Source of the DNA: Pseudomonas fluorescens
GTDB lineage: Bacteria > Pseudomonadota > Gammaproteobacteria > Pseudomonadales > Pseudomonadaceae
Assembly: GCF_000967965.1 (NCBI RefSeq)
Contig: NZ_LACC01000023.1
Location: 1-64,000, forward strand
Length of the DNA stretch: 64,000 nucleotides
Direction of reading: 5' to 3'
This document shows, one piece after another, positions 51,454 to 59,578 of the stretch. Both the position numbers and the translations under genes were made by a program. Under the pieces are notes generated by a model. The model was given only the letters and a program-made list of their open reading frames with translations. It made no database searches and was not told where the DNA came from. Every line of letters starts with the position of its first letter. The first letter of the stretch is position 1.

Positions 51454-52011
51454 ATGTCCGCTGATCTCGAGCATATCCGTCAAATCATGCGAGAGGCTGA
51501 CTGCCTGTACACCGAAGCTGAAGTCGAGGCGGCCATCGCCCGCGTCGGTGCACAAATCAACGAACAAATGGCCGACAGCAACCCGGTGGTGTTCTGCGTG
51601 ATGAACGGCGGGCTGATTTTCTCCGGCAAGCTGCTGACCTATCTGAACTTCCCGCTGGAAGCGTCCTACCTGCACGCCACCCGCTATCGCAACGAAACCA
51701 GCGGGGGCGACCTGTTCTGGAAAGCCAAGCCGGAAGTTTCCTTCATCGACCGTGACGTGCTGATCATCGACGACATCCTCGATGAAGGTCACACCCTGGG
51801 CGCGATCATCGATTTCTGTAAACACGCCGGTGCCCGTAAAGTGCACACTGCCGTGCTGATCGACAAAGACCACGACCGCAAGGCCCGTCCGGACCTGAAG
51901 GCCGATTTCGTCGGTCTGCCGTGCATCGACCGCTACATCTTCGGTTACGGTATGGACTACAAAGGCTACTGGCGTAATGCCAACGGGATTTTCGCCGTTA
52001 AAGGAATGTAA
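51454..52011 (+). CDS. hpt: Hypoxanthine-guanine phosphoribosyltransferase
   Basis: 185 residues from the ATG at 51454, with GGAGAG upstream; earlier in-frame starts have no such signal. PRPP loop is DVLIIDDILDEGHTLGAIID near 103-122. The base-binding part KADFVGLPCIDRYIFGYGMD is near the end. Salvages hypoxanthine and guanine. Upp lies divergently; wbuC follows by 3 bases. Confidence 0.93.
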   Translation: MSADLEHIRQIMREADCLYTEAEVEAAIARVGAQINEQMADSNPVVFCVMNGGLIFSGKLLTYLNFPLEASYLHATRYRNETSGGDLFWKAKPEVSFIDRDVLIIDDILDEGHTLGAIIDFCKHAGARKVHTAVLIDKDHDRKARPDLKADFVGLPCIDRYIFGYGMDYKGYWRNANGIFAVKGM

Positions 52012-52014
52012 GAC

Positions 52015-52488
52015 ATGGATACGCCTCGCTTTCTGGATCAGACCTTGTTCGCCGAACTGGCCGGGAAAGCCGCGACTAATCCTCGTGGGCGCCAGCATTA
52101 CAACTTCCATCAGATGGAAGACGCTTGCCATCGCATGGCGGTGGGGTTGCAGCCGTCCACGTATATCCCGCCTCACCGGCATCTGGGCGACAACAAGGCC
52201 GAAACCCTGTTGGTCCTCAAGGGGCGGCTGGGCGTGTTGATCTTTGACGAGGTCGGTACGGTGCTGAGCAAGACCGTGCTGCAGGCCGGTGGCGACTGTG
52301 TTGGCGTGGACCTGCCAAGCGGTGTGTTCCACGGTTTGGTGGTGCTGGAGGCCGACAGCCTGATGTTCGAATGCAAGGCCGGTCCTTACCGTCCGGTCGG
52401 TGAGGGTGAGCTGGCGCATTGGGCACCGCGCGAAGGCGAGCCCGGCGTTGCCGAGTATCAGGCCTGGATGCGCGCGCAGTTCGACTGA
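52015..52488 (+). CDS. WbuC family cupin-fold metalloprotein
   Basis: 157 residues. A cupin barrel with STYIPPHRHLGDNKAETLLV near 47-66, giving His, His and Glu metal ligands, and a further His in LPSGVFHGLVVLEA near 105. RRxHYNFH-type start (NPRGRQHYNFHQMEDACHRM) is the WbuC signature. Originally noted in O-antigen clusters, but many pseudomonads carry it next to hpt. Function unknown. Three bases after hpt, so probably co-transcribed. Confidence 0.88.
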   Translation: MDTPRFLDQTLFAELAGKAATNPRGRQHYNFHQMEDACHRMAVGLQPSTYIPPHRHLGDNKAETLLVLKGRLGVLIFDEVGTVLSKTVLQAGGDCVGVDLPSGVFHGLVVLEADSLMFECKAGPYRPVGEGELAHWAPREGEPGVAEYQAWMRAQFD

Positions 52489-52498
52489 TCCTTAACCT

Positions 52499-52586
52499 GT
52501 GGGAGCGAGCTTGCTCGCAATGGCTATGTCACTGACACATTGATGCTGGATGTGCCGACGTCATCGCGAACAAGCTCGCTCCCACA
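52499..52586. repeat. Paired REP-type repeat (GGGAGCGAGCTTGCTCGC type)
   Basis: TGTGGGAGCGAGCTTGCTCG and its near-inverted copy CGCGAACAAGCTCGCTCCCA bound an 88-base element after wbuC. One base differs in the right stem (GCGAACAAG for GCGAGCAAG). Confidence 0.85.
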
Positions 52587-52658
52587 GTGGTTTCTGTGCA
52601 CTTGAACCACTTCCTTCAGCCCATGGTAAAGTGCCCGGCCCCGACTCCGGAGCCTGCC

Positions 52659-53144
52659 ATGAGCCCTTTTATCCGCAGCTGCGCCGCCCTGTTGCTGGTC
52701 CTCAGCCTGCCATTGGCCGCCGCGCCGGCGCCCATGCACAGTCAATTTCTGCCGCCGGACGATCTAACGCTGCGCGATGCTGACCCCGAACAGCAGCAAC
52801 TGATGCAGGTCACCGATTATTCGGTGGTGGTCGGCGCTCAGCGTCAGTCCAATCAACAGCCGATTCCGGTCACTTCGCCGCTGATGATTCGGCTCAAGGG
52901 CAAATCCCTGAACAAGGGCGCCACCATCAGTCAGGTGCTGGTCAACTTCGATGGTGAAAGCAAAAGCCTGAAAAAACCGGTTTACGACGAGTCGAGCAAG
53001 ACCCTGACCCTCTATTACCCGCTGGCGCAATACCGGGTGGTGATCGACTTGTTGCGCAACGACACGGTGTATTGCCAGTTTCTCAGCTACGCCAATGGCC
53101 ATGTCTGGGCCGATCTGCACACCGGCAGCACTCGTCCGCGTTGA
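52659..53144 (+). CDS. Conserved exported protein of unknown function
   Basis: 161 residues from the ATG at 52659. A Sec signal (FIRSCAALLLVLSLPLAAAP, cleavage about residue 22-24) is clear. The mature part has no recognised motif; it is rich in beta-type alternation (SPLMIRLKGKSLNKGATISQ, TLTLYYPLAQYRVVID) with one Cys in NDTVYCQFLSY, and so may be a small periplasmic beta-sandwich. The gene precedes the PA4642-like small gene in the hpt-mqo interval conserved among pseudomonads. Confidence 0.78.
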   Translation: MSPFIRSCAALLLVLSLPLAAAPAPMHSQFLPPDDLTLRDADPEQQQLMQVTDYSVVVGAQRQSNQQPIPVTSPLMIRLKGKSLNKGATISQVLVNFDGESKSLKKPVYDESSKTLTLYYPLAQYRVVIDLLRNDTVYCQFLSYANGHVWADLHTGSTRPR

Positions 53145-53207
53145 GCCTTGAGCCCGCGCAGGGGTAAACTGCCCGCCCCGTGAAATGTCTGCGAGCTGGA
53201 GTCGGCA

Positions 53208-53495
53208 ATGCGTAAAGATAAAAAACAAGTGATTGGTGACGAGATCGGCGATGAGCAGATCAAGTTGTTCCTCGATTTCGAACCGGTCGACGCGACTTCT
53301 CCGTCCCTGCACAAGCTGGTCAAGGCCTACCGTGGCCTGCGCATCGACGATTTCGCGCGTTTCCTGACGTTCTTCGTCGAAGCGGGTTACGACGTGAATG
53401 GCAAGGATGAGCACGGCAACGACTTCGTTGCCCTGATCAAGGATCAGCGCAACGCGCCGGACTACATCGAGTTGATCGAAAAAGCTCGCGGCTGA
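53208..53495 (+). CDS. Small conserved protein (PA4642-like)
   Basis: 95 residues, acidic, no signal or membrane segment. The sequence DEQIKLFLDFEPVDATSPSL and then VEAGYDVNGKDEHGNDFVAL resembles one helix pair of an ankyrin-like fold. I recall the same gene between hpt and mqo in P. aeruginosa (PA4642). Function unknown. TGGAGTCGGC upstream acts as ribosome binding site. A terminator follows. Confidence 0.75.
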   Translation: MRKDKKQVIGDEIGDEQIKLFLDFEPVDATSPSLHKLVKAYRGLRIDDFARFLTFFVEAGYDVNGKDEHGNDFVALIKDQRNAPDYIELIEKARG

Positions 53496-53536
53496 TTCCT
53501 CAGGCACATCGCCACGAATCAGGTTTGCCCGGACAT

Positions 53537-53576
53537 AAAAAAACGCCCCGCTCTCAGTGAGAACGGGGCGTTTTTC
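53537..53576. terminator. Bidirectional rho-independent terminator before mqo stop
   Basis: AAAAAACGCCCCG.. and ..CGGGGCGTTTTT form a strong stem with flanking A and T runs between the convergent PA4642-like gene and mqo. Confidence 0.88.
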
Positions 53577-53587
53577 ATAAGGCCGAA

Positions 53588-55096
53588 TCAAGCGTAGCTT
53601 TCGGTCTCGCTGCTGGCTTCAACCAGTTCCAGGGCAACGTTGTTCTGCGTGTTGATCTTGCGATACAGCGCAGCGTCGGTTTCCAGGACCTTTTCACGGG
53701 CCGGGAAAATTTCGGCCAGTTTGGTAGCCCATTCGCCCTTGGTTTTGCCCGGGAAGCATTTTTCGATCAGCTCAAGCATGATCGAAACAGTCACCGAGGC
53801 ACCTGGCGAAGCGCCGAGCAGTGCTGCCAGGGAACCGTCCTTGGCTGCGACCAGTTCGGTGCCGAATTGCAGGATGCCGCCTTTTTTCGGGTCTTTCTTG
53901 ATGATCTGCACCCGTTGGCCGGCCACTTCCAGGCGCCAGTCTTCAGCTTTCGCCTCAGGGTAGAAGCGACGCAGGGACTCCAGGCGCTGCTCCATCGACT
54001 GCATCACTTCGCTGACCAGGTACTTGGTCAGGTCCATGTTGTTTTTTGCCACGGACAGCATCGGCCCGATGTTGCCGGCGCGAACCGACATCGGCAGGTC
54101 CATGAAGGAGCCGTGCTTGAGGAACTTGGTGGTGAAGCCGGCATAAGGTCCGAACAGCAGGGACTTCTTGCCTTCGACTACACGGGTGTCCAGGTGCGGC
54201 ACGGACATTGGCGGCGAGCCTACGGCAGCCTGGCTGTAGACCTTGGCCTGGTGGTGCTTGACCACTTCCGGGTTATCGCAACGCAGCCATTGGCCGCTGA
54301 TCGGGAAACCGCCGAAGCCTTTGCTCTCTTCGATGCCCGAAGCCTGCAGCAACGGCAGTGCCGCACCGCCAGCGCCGAGGAAGACGAACTTGGCGTCGAC
54401 TTCACGGGTGTTGCCGCTGTTGACGTCCTTGATGCTGACAGTCCAGCCGCCGTTGCTGCGCTTGAGGCCGGTCACGCGCTTGCAGTACTTGACCTGGGCA
54501 TCGGGTGCGCTGGTCAGGTGCTTGAGCAACTGGTTGGTCAGGGCGCCGAAGTTTACGTCGGTGCCATTGATCACGCGGGTCGCGGCGAGGTTTTCGCCAG
54601 GATCGCGGCCAGGCATCATCAGCGGCATCCACTCGGCCATTTTGGCCTTGTCTTCGGTGTATTCCATGTCCGAGAAGGCGTGGTGCTTGCTCAGCACCTT
54701 GAAGCGTTCCTTGAGGAAGGACACGCCGCTGTCGCCCTGCACGAAGCTCAGGTGTGGCACCGGGCTGATAAACGATTTGCACGAGCCGAACGTGCCTTTT
54801 TTGGTCAGGTACGACCAGAATTGCTTCGACACCTCGAACTGGGTGTTGATGTGCACGGCTTTCTTGATGTCGACGGCGCCATCGGCGGCCTGCGGCGTGT
54901 AGTTGAGCTCACACAGCCCGGCGTGACCGGTACCGGCGTTGTTCCACGGGTTGGAACTCTCCGCGGCACCGGAATCCATCAGCTCGACGACTTCCAGCTT
55001 GATCGCGGGGTCGAGCTCTTTGAGCAGTACTGCAAGGGTGGCACTCATGATGCCGGCCCCAACCAGTACTACGTCGACTGCTTCGTTATGCGCCAT
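53588..55096 (-). CDS. mqo: Malate:quinone oxidoreductase
   Basis: 502 residues. Oxidises malate to oxaloacetate and passes electrons to quinone at the membrane; the TCA route used by pseudomonads instead of a NAD malate dehydrogenase. FAD loop VDVVLVGAGIMSATLAVLLK is at 8-27, followed by SNPWNNAGTGHAGLCELNYT, a signature of Mqo. LGASPGASVTVSIMLELIEK is near the C-terminus. An AGACGCG lies upstream, with a 737-base non-coding interval beyond it that should hold its promoter. Confidence 0.95.
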   Translation of the reverse strand: MAHNEAVDVVLVGAGIMSATLAVLLKELDPAIKLEVVELMDSGAAESSNPWNNAGTGHAGLCELNYTPQAADGAVDIKKAVHINTQFEVSKQFWSYLTKKGTFGSCKSFISPVPHLSFVQGDSGVSFLKERFKVLSKHHAFSDMEYTEDKAKMAEWMPLMMPGRDPGENLAATRVINGTDVNFGALTNQLLKHLTSAPDAQVKYCKRVTGLKRSNGGWTVSIKDVNSGNTREVDAKFVFLGAGGAALPLLQASGIEESKGFGGFPISGQWLRCDNPEVVKHHQAKVYSQAAVGSPPMSVPHLDTRVVEGKKSLLFGPYAGFTTKFLKHGSFMDLPMSVRAGNIGPMLSVAKNNMDLTKYLVSEVMQSMEQRLESLRRFYPEAKAEDWRLEVAGQRVQIIKKDPKKGGILQFGTELVAAKDGSLAALLGASPGASVTVSIMLELIEKCFPGKTKGEWATKLAEIFPAREKVLETDAALYRKINTQNNVALELVEASSETESYA

Positions 55097-55833
55097 TTAA
55101 CGCGTCTCCAAAATCTGCAGCACCAAATTGTCGGCATGGCTGCCAGGAGTGACGGGGCGTGTCAGTGTTGCCCCAGGTACCCATGGCAGGATCGCCATGT
55201 CCGAATCTTCGCAATTTATCGCAACTTCGACGGACGCTACCTGCCGGGCCTATGAGCCATATGAACTCATTTCAGCGCGCGGGAGGCAATTCGACTTATG
55301 GTCGATACATCCGTTTGTGCAACCAAATCCGTAGCGGACAGGCTTCAGGCTCCGGTGTTCGAGGAATACTCGGTCCTGTGTCGTTGGGCTGTTGTAGACG
55401 CTAATGGTGCATGTTCAGACGCAAAACTATTCATTTGCTCGCCACACTCTTGTGAAGTTGTGAAAACCCGTTTTTTTCACGCTCTTTTGAAGACGTGAAC
55501 CTCAAAAAGGGCTGTCCCAGCCTGGCACCGTGCCCGGATGGATTGCCGCCATGGGATACAGGGCAGGCAAAACGGGCAAACAGCTCAGTGACCGAGCGTA
55601 ATGACAGCTCTGCAGATTCGCGAAAAGTGGAGGTTTTGCTCAACAAAACAGCAAGCGCGCCAGCTTCACTCGATCTGTGTGGGCGGCTCTCTGTGGGCAG
55701 TGCGGGGTGTCAATACAAGCGCATTGACGATGCTGCGAGGCCCGATCAGGAGACGTCCTTATAATCGGGGGGAGATTGTATCTAAGAAACGCAGGGAAAT
55801 GGTCGTGTTTAATGACTTTTATTAGGTGTTTGG
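55097..55833. other. Long intergenic region upstream of mqo, no gene seen
   Basis: About 740 bases with only short open frames whose translations look non-coding. Base composition is more AT-rich than the flanking genes, with T-tracts near 55470. The region must contain the mqo promoter. AACAAAACA at about 55644-55652 resembles a Crc/Hfq catabolite-repression target, but it is some 550 bases from the mqo start and on the other strand. No tRNA, REP or clear small RNA was recognised. Confidence 0.4.
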
Positions 55834-56073
55834 TCAGGTCGTCATCAGTTGCTGTGCACGCGAGCGTGGCTGTTGCTGCTGCGAAACGACGCGGGTGCCG
55901 GCAGGCAGCGGCTGATTCAGCCAGTTCAGGCGGATCTCTTCGATTTCAACCCAGCCATCGCCCATGGGCTGGAGACTGCACTGCTTGAAGGCCTGGCAGT
56001 GGCCGTTGCGGTCGAGCAGGGCGAAGCAGCGATGCAGTGGGCGTGGCGCGAACAGCGAAATCAAATGGCGCAT
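55834..56073 (-). CDS. Small protein of unknown function
   Basis: 79 residues (RPLHRCFALLDRNGHCQAFK, then GDGWVEIEEIRLNWLNQPLP). No signal or membrane segment; a Trp-rich beta-like core and a Gln/Arg tail. A short gene at the same place upstream of mqo is present in other pseudomonads as I recall. The ribosome binding site is weak, so the call rests on codon pattern and protein-like composition. Confidence 0.5.
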   Translation of the reverse strand: MRHLISLFAPRPLHRCFALLDRNGHCQAFKQCSLQPMGDGWVEIEEIRLNWLNQPLPAGTRVVSQQQQPRSRAQQLMTT

Positions 56074-56278
56074 GATGATTACCGTATTAGGTGACTAACG
56101 CCAACATAGCGCACGGGTGATGACGCGCAAGTGTCTGAGTAGTGACATCTTGGTGACAGGAAACCGCTCTCAAATAGGATGGTCAGACATTTCAGTTATC
56201 ACTGTCAGGTGCTGGTTCCCGGCAGTGGCGCACCGCTATACTGCCGGCCTGTTTGTGCCTGATTCTGGAGAGAAGAGC

Positions 56279-56863
56279 ATGTTGCAACGCCTGTTGTTCG
56301 GTTTGATCACTGTGACCAGTTTGACTCTGGTTGGCTGCGCCAACAGCCCGCAACAACTGAGCCCGGAACCCAAGCTGACCACTCAACTGGCCCCGGTCGG
56401 CCATGGTCAGCCCGTCGTGGTGCGTGTAGTGGACGGTCGCCCGTCGCCGACGCTGGGCACCCGTGGTGGCCTGTATCCGGAAACCAGCGCAATCACCGTG
56501 CAGAGCGCGCAGATCCTGCCGAAGCTGCAGGCCCAGGCTGAAGCCGCCGTGCGTCTGCTGGGCTTTACCCCGACGAACAACGCCATGAATGCACCGCAAC
56601 TGACCGTGACCCTGACGGAGTTGAAGTACCAGTCGCCCAAGGAAGGCATGTACGTGACCGAAGCCACCATCGGTGCGACCTTCCGCTCGGATGTGCAGAA
56701 CGCCAACCGTCGCTACAGCGGCCGTTATGGTTCGTCCCTGGACCAGCGCTTCGGTATGGCGCCGAACCAGGAAACCAACACCAAGCTGGTCAGCGATGTG
56801 CTCAGTGATGCGTTGACCCGCCTGTTCAAGGACCCGACCGTGGGTCAGATTCTCGGCGAGTAA
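56279..56863 (+). CDS. yajG: YajG family lipoprotein
   Basis: 194 residues from the ATG at 56279, with GGAGAGAAG upstream; the frame is open from 56117 but that part has no signal. The lipoprotein signal is VTSLTLVGCANS (Cys about 20). VVVRVVDGRPSPTLGTRGGL and the C-terminal LVSDVLSDALTRLFKDPTV are YajG features. An outer-membrane-anchored periplasmic protein of unknown role; in E. coli it lies by ampG. Confidence 0.85.
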   Translation: MLQRLLFGLITVTSLTLVGCANSPQQLSPEPKLTTQLAPVGHGQPVVVRVVDGRPSPTLGTRGGLYPETSAITVQSAQILPKLQAQAEAAVRLLGFTPTNNAMNAPQLTVTLTELKYQSPKEGMYVTEATIGATFRSDVQNANRRYSGRYGSSLDQRFGMAPNQETNTKLVSDVLSDALTRLFKDPTVGQILGE

Positions 56864-56876
56864 CCTTCGCTGGATG

Positions 56877-56917
56877 TGAAAAAGCCCGGTGCCAGTGATG
56901 GTCCCGGGCTTTTTCAT
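56877..56917. terminator. Rho-independent terminator after yajG
   Basis: TGAAAAAGCCCGG and CCGGGCTTTTTCA form a 13-base-pair stem around the loop, right after the yajG stop. Confidence 0.88.
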
Positions 56918-56965
56918 GGCTGCGTTTTTTATGGATGTACACCGGCCCACAGGGGATCAGGGGTG

Positions 56966-57247
56966 TCAGGCAGCTTGCGAGTAAAAGTCCAGCACGCTCA
57001 CGCCCGTCAGTAAATCCGCCTCCGGCAAATCCGCATGCTGGTGGCCACCGAGTGCGCAATACACCAGCCAATGGCGATCCTGAACGTTGAAGGCGAGGCT
57101 GCCGACGAGGGCTTGTTGTTCTTCGCTGGGGGTGATGAGGTAAAGACGATCCTGGTTTTCGGCGTGGAGCATGACGAGGTCCCTGTCGGTTTCGAGGCGC
57201 GAATGATCGCCGATACAGATGACGAAGCCGTGACTCAGGACAGCCAT
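56966..57247 (-). CDS. Small protein of unknown function
   Basis: 93 residues (FVICIGDHSRLETDRDLVML, LYLITPSEEQQALVGSLAFN, HWLVYCALGGHQHADLPEAD). It reads as an alternating beta-rich protein with no signal peptide. Convergent with yajG and divergent from the membrane protein gene. No ribosome binding site of note and no recognised family. The composition and frame support a real gene only moderately. Confidence 0.5.
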   Translation of the reverse strand: MAVLSHGFVICIGDHSRLETDRDLVMLHAENQDRLYLITPSEEQQALVGSLAFNVQDRHWLVYCALGGHQHADLPEADLLTGVSVLDFYSQAA

Positions 57248-57362
57248 TGATCAACTGCTTCGTTATTTGTCGGAAACAGAGGGCAGGCGCGCAGGCTTTC
57301 GGTAGAATCCGCGCCGCGGTCGCCGGTCTGGCACCTGCCACCTGTTTTACTTGAGGTTTGTG

Positions 57363-57641
57363 ATGTCGCTGCACTTGATGACGCTGTTTTTCGCCCATCC
57401 CGCCAGATTGATCAATTTGCTGGCCTTGCTCTTTGCCTTCCCGGGCGGCTGGTTGCTGCACGCCACCCGTCGTCGCGAACTGCGCGCGATGGCCAGTTTG
57501 CAGGCGCAGCGCCAGAGCAGCCCCAACGTAGAGCCCACGCTGGACTGGGCGACCTTGCGCATGAACCGGTTTTTCTACATCTTCGGTTTTGCCTGCATGG
57601 GGATGGCGTTGCTGGTGTCGTGGATCAGCACTCAGGTTTGA
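57363..57641 (+). CDS. Small membrane protein of unknown function
   Basis: 92 residues from the ATG at 57363, with TTGAGG upstream. Two hydrophobic segments, LINLLALLFAFPGGWLLH (about 16-33) and FFYIFGFACMGMALLVSWI (about 70-88), flank a basic loop rich in Arg and Gln (ATRRRELRAMASLQAQRQSS). Both ends may face the same side. Family not recognised. Confidence 0.7.
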   Translation: MSLHLMTLFFAHPARLINLLALLFAFPGGWLLHATRRRELRAMASLQAQRQSSPNVEPTLDWATLRMNRFFYIFGFACMGMALLVSWISTQV

Positions 57642-57656
57642 ATCTGAAGTAAACCC

Positions 57657-57751
57657 TGTGGCGAGGGGGCATGCCCCCGTTGGGCTGCGAAGCGGCCCCA
57701 AGAAGCTTGCGACTGCTACGCAGCCGAACGGGGGCAAGCCCCCTCGCCACA
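57657..57751. repeat. Long inverted repeat, GCGAGGGGGC type
   Basis: TGTGGCGAGGGGGCATGCCC..GGGCTGCG pairs with CGCAGCC..GGGGGCAAGCCCCCTCGCCACA. The arms are about 35 bases with a GAAGC-type centre. A related, longer copy lies at 63527-63659. Intergenic, between the convergent small membrane gene and acyltransferase. Confidence 0.85.
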
Positions 57752-57784
57752 AAAAGCGCCGTTTTCACATCTGGCCGAAACCGC

Positions 57785-58951
57785 TTACAGCGGCAACCCT
57801 GCCTTCACCCGGTACTGATTGCGCACCGGCGTCGCATATTGCAGCACCAGGAATGGACGATGCTCTTCAGGGCAGGCATCCAGGCGGCGTTGCCATTCTT
57901 CCCGGGCCTTGGCCAGCTCCGCGGCCGGGAACACTTCGGCCGCTTTCGGCACCTGCAACTGCGAATCGGCGTCTTTCCACTGCGCGTAAGCCAGGTAGTG
58001 CACCGGGAACAGGCGGTATCCGCTGAGGATTTGCCTGTCCATCTCGACCGCCAATTGCTTGGTGTCTTCGAACAGTTCGGTGATCGGCGCGGCAAAGTTC
58101 ACGTGCACCCGGCCCTTGTAGCCGGTGATGCCCTTGGCGATGCTCACGTCATCCTCGCCCGGCACCTTGGTGTAGCTGCCGGTGGTGGCGCGGATGTAAA
58201 GCTCGCGGGCCTTGGCCTGATCGCATGGGTCGTACTCGTAGCTGATCGACACCGGGGTCAGGTTCAGCGACTGAATGACTTCGCCGAACGGCTCGTCCTT
58301 GCGGCTCATGTGGAACATCTTGAGGATCGCCGATTCGGTACGATCGTCACCGTCCTTGGCGCGGCCTTCGGCCTGGGCGATCCAGATCGAGGCGCAATCG
58401 TTGCGGATCGAATGGTTGATGTACGCCGACAACAGTTGATAAGTCGCCATTTTCTCCCGGCGTCCGCTGATCGAGCGGTGCACGATGAAGCTCTTGTTCA
58501 GGCGCATCAGGTCGCTGACGAAAGGCTTTTGCAGCAGGTTGTCGCCAATGGCGATACGCGGGGTCGGCAGGCCTGCGTGGTACACGGCATAGTTGACGAA
58601 GGCCGGGTCCATCACAATGTCGCGGTGGTTGGCGATGAACAGGTAGGCGCTGCCGGACTTGAATTGCTCCACCCCGGTATAGGTAACACCGTCGGTGGCG
58701 CGCTCGATGGTATGGTCGACGTAATGCTCGACTTTGTCCTGTAACGTGGCCACGGAGGTAATGCCGGCAAACTCACGGCGCAGCCGATGGGCTATAAGAG
58801 GTTTGAGTGCCCAGCCTAAAGCGCCGGCGAAACGCGGGAAGCGAAAGTGGGTGAGGATATCTAGAAACGCCTTGTCGCCGAGCAGTCGTGCCAGCACTGC
58901 CGGGACTTCACTGTCGTCGTAAGGTCGGATGGCATCGAATTCGCCCATCAT
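57785..58951 (-). CDS. Glycerol-3-phosphate/lysophosphatidate acyltransferase-like protein
   Basis: 388 residues. The acyltransferase catalytic motif HxxxxD is in FIANHRDIVMDPAFVNY near 108-124, and block III-like FIVHRSISGRREKMAT and block IV-like APITELFE follow. No strong signal peptide. PlsC-type enzymes use acyl-ACP or acyl-CoA to acylate lysophospholipid; this protein is longer than PlsC (about 240) because of an extended C-terminal part of unknown role, so the exact acceptor is uncertain. Single gene. Confidence 0.83.
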   Translation of the reverse strand: MMGEFDAIRPYDDSEVPAVLARLLGDKAFLDILTHFRFPRFAGALGWALKPLIAHRLRREFAGITSVATLQDKVEHYVDHTIERATDGVTYTGVEQFKSGSAYLFIANHRDIVMDPAFVNYAVYHAGLPTPRIAIGDNLLQKPFVSDLMRLNKSFIVHRSISGRREKMATYQLLSAYINHSIRNDCASIWIAQAEGRAKDGDDRTESAILKMFHMSRKDEPFGEVIQSLNLTPVSISYEYDPCDQAKARELYIRATTGSYTKVPGEDDVSIAKGITGYKGRVHVNFAAPITELFEDTKQLAVEMDRQILSGYRLFPVHYLAYAQWKDADSQLQVPKAAEVFPAAELAKAREEWQRRLDACPEEHRPFLVLQYATPVRNQYRVKAGLPL

Positions 58952-59090
58952 GCTCTCTTGTTAGAAACGGCTAGGGTAAGTAAAGGTTTTGATCGAAAAC
59001 CGGCGGGGCACGGTCTGAAAAAGTAGCCAGACAAAAATAGCCCTGCAAATAGACCGGCGATTATACGCACAAGTCACCTGGGAGACCGCG

Positions 59091-59273
59091 ATGCTGGAAA
59101 CTACGCAATATGAATGTCCGTATTGTGGTGAGGAAGTCGAGACGACGCTGGATTTGTCCGGTGGCGATCAGACCTATATTGAAGACTGCCAGGTGTGCTG
59201 CCGGCCGATAACCTTCGTGTTGCAGGTTCATGATGAGGAATGGCATCTCGAAGTGTTCAGCGAAAACGAGTGA
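59091..59273 (+). CDS. CPXCG motif-containing zinc-ribbon-like small protein
   Basis: 60 residues. Four cysteines arranged as a zinc ribbon: YECPYCGEE near 8-15 and DCQVCCRPI near 34-42 (with an extra Cys). It is strongly acidic (pI low from DEEWHLEVFSENE). The family (cysteine-rich CPXCG) has no known function. It is followed by the DUF2007 gene after 9 bases. Ribosome binding site GGGAGACC. Confidence 0.85.
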   Translation: MLETTQYECPYCGEEVETTLDLSGGDQTYIEDCQVCCRPITFVLQVHDEEWHLEVFSENE

Positions 59274-59282
59274 GGAGCGTGT

Positions 59283-59543
59283 ATGCAGCGCATCTACGAT
59301 CCGGAAAACCTGATGGAAGGCGAGTTGCTGCAAGGCATGCTCGCCAGCGAGGGTATCGAGGCGCATCTGGTGGGCCGTGATTTGCTCGGAGGCAGCGGCG
59401 AGTTGCCGATCTATGGCCTGCTCGGGCTGTCGGTCGAGAACGATCAGGCTGCTTACGCCCGCGAGCTGATCACCGCGTACAATGCCGCGCTGCCGCTGTC
59501 CGGCGATGAACCGGACAGCTTTCCCGGCACGCTGGTCTGTTAG
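59283..59543 (+). CDS. DUF2007 domain protein
   Basis: 86 residues. MQRIYDPENLMEGELLQGML and ASEGIEAHLVGRDLLGGSGE with GLLGLSVENDQAAYARELI are typical of DUF2007, a small alpha/beta domain related to putative signal transducers. AGTGAGGAG precedes the start. With the zinc-ribbon gene it forms a compact pair seen in many pseudomonads. Confidence 0.85.
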   Translation: MQRIYDPENLMEGELLQGMLASEGIEAHLVGRDLLGGSGELPIYGLLGLSVENDQAAYARELITAYNAALPLSGDEPDSFPGTLVC

Positions 59544-59578
59544 GCTGGCGTTCGTTTGATCAAGAGCCGTGTTGCCCC

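Noticed and set aside
53867..55255. A 462-codon plus-strand open frame
   Set aside because: Antisense shadow of mqo.
55495..55764. Possible 89-codon gene upstream of mqo
   Set aside because: No ribosome binding site, composition unlike a folded protein, and no recognised similarity.
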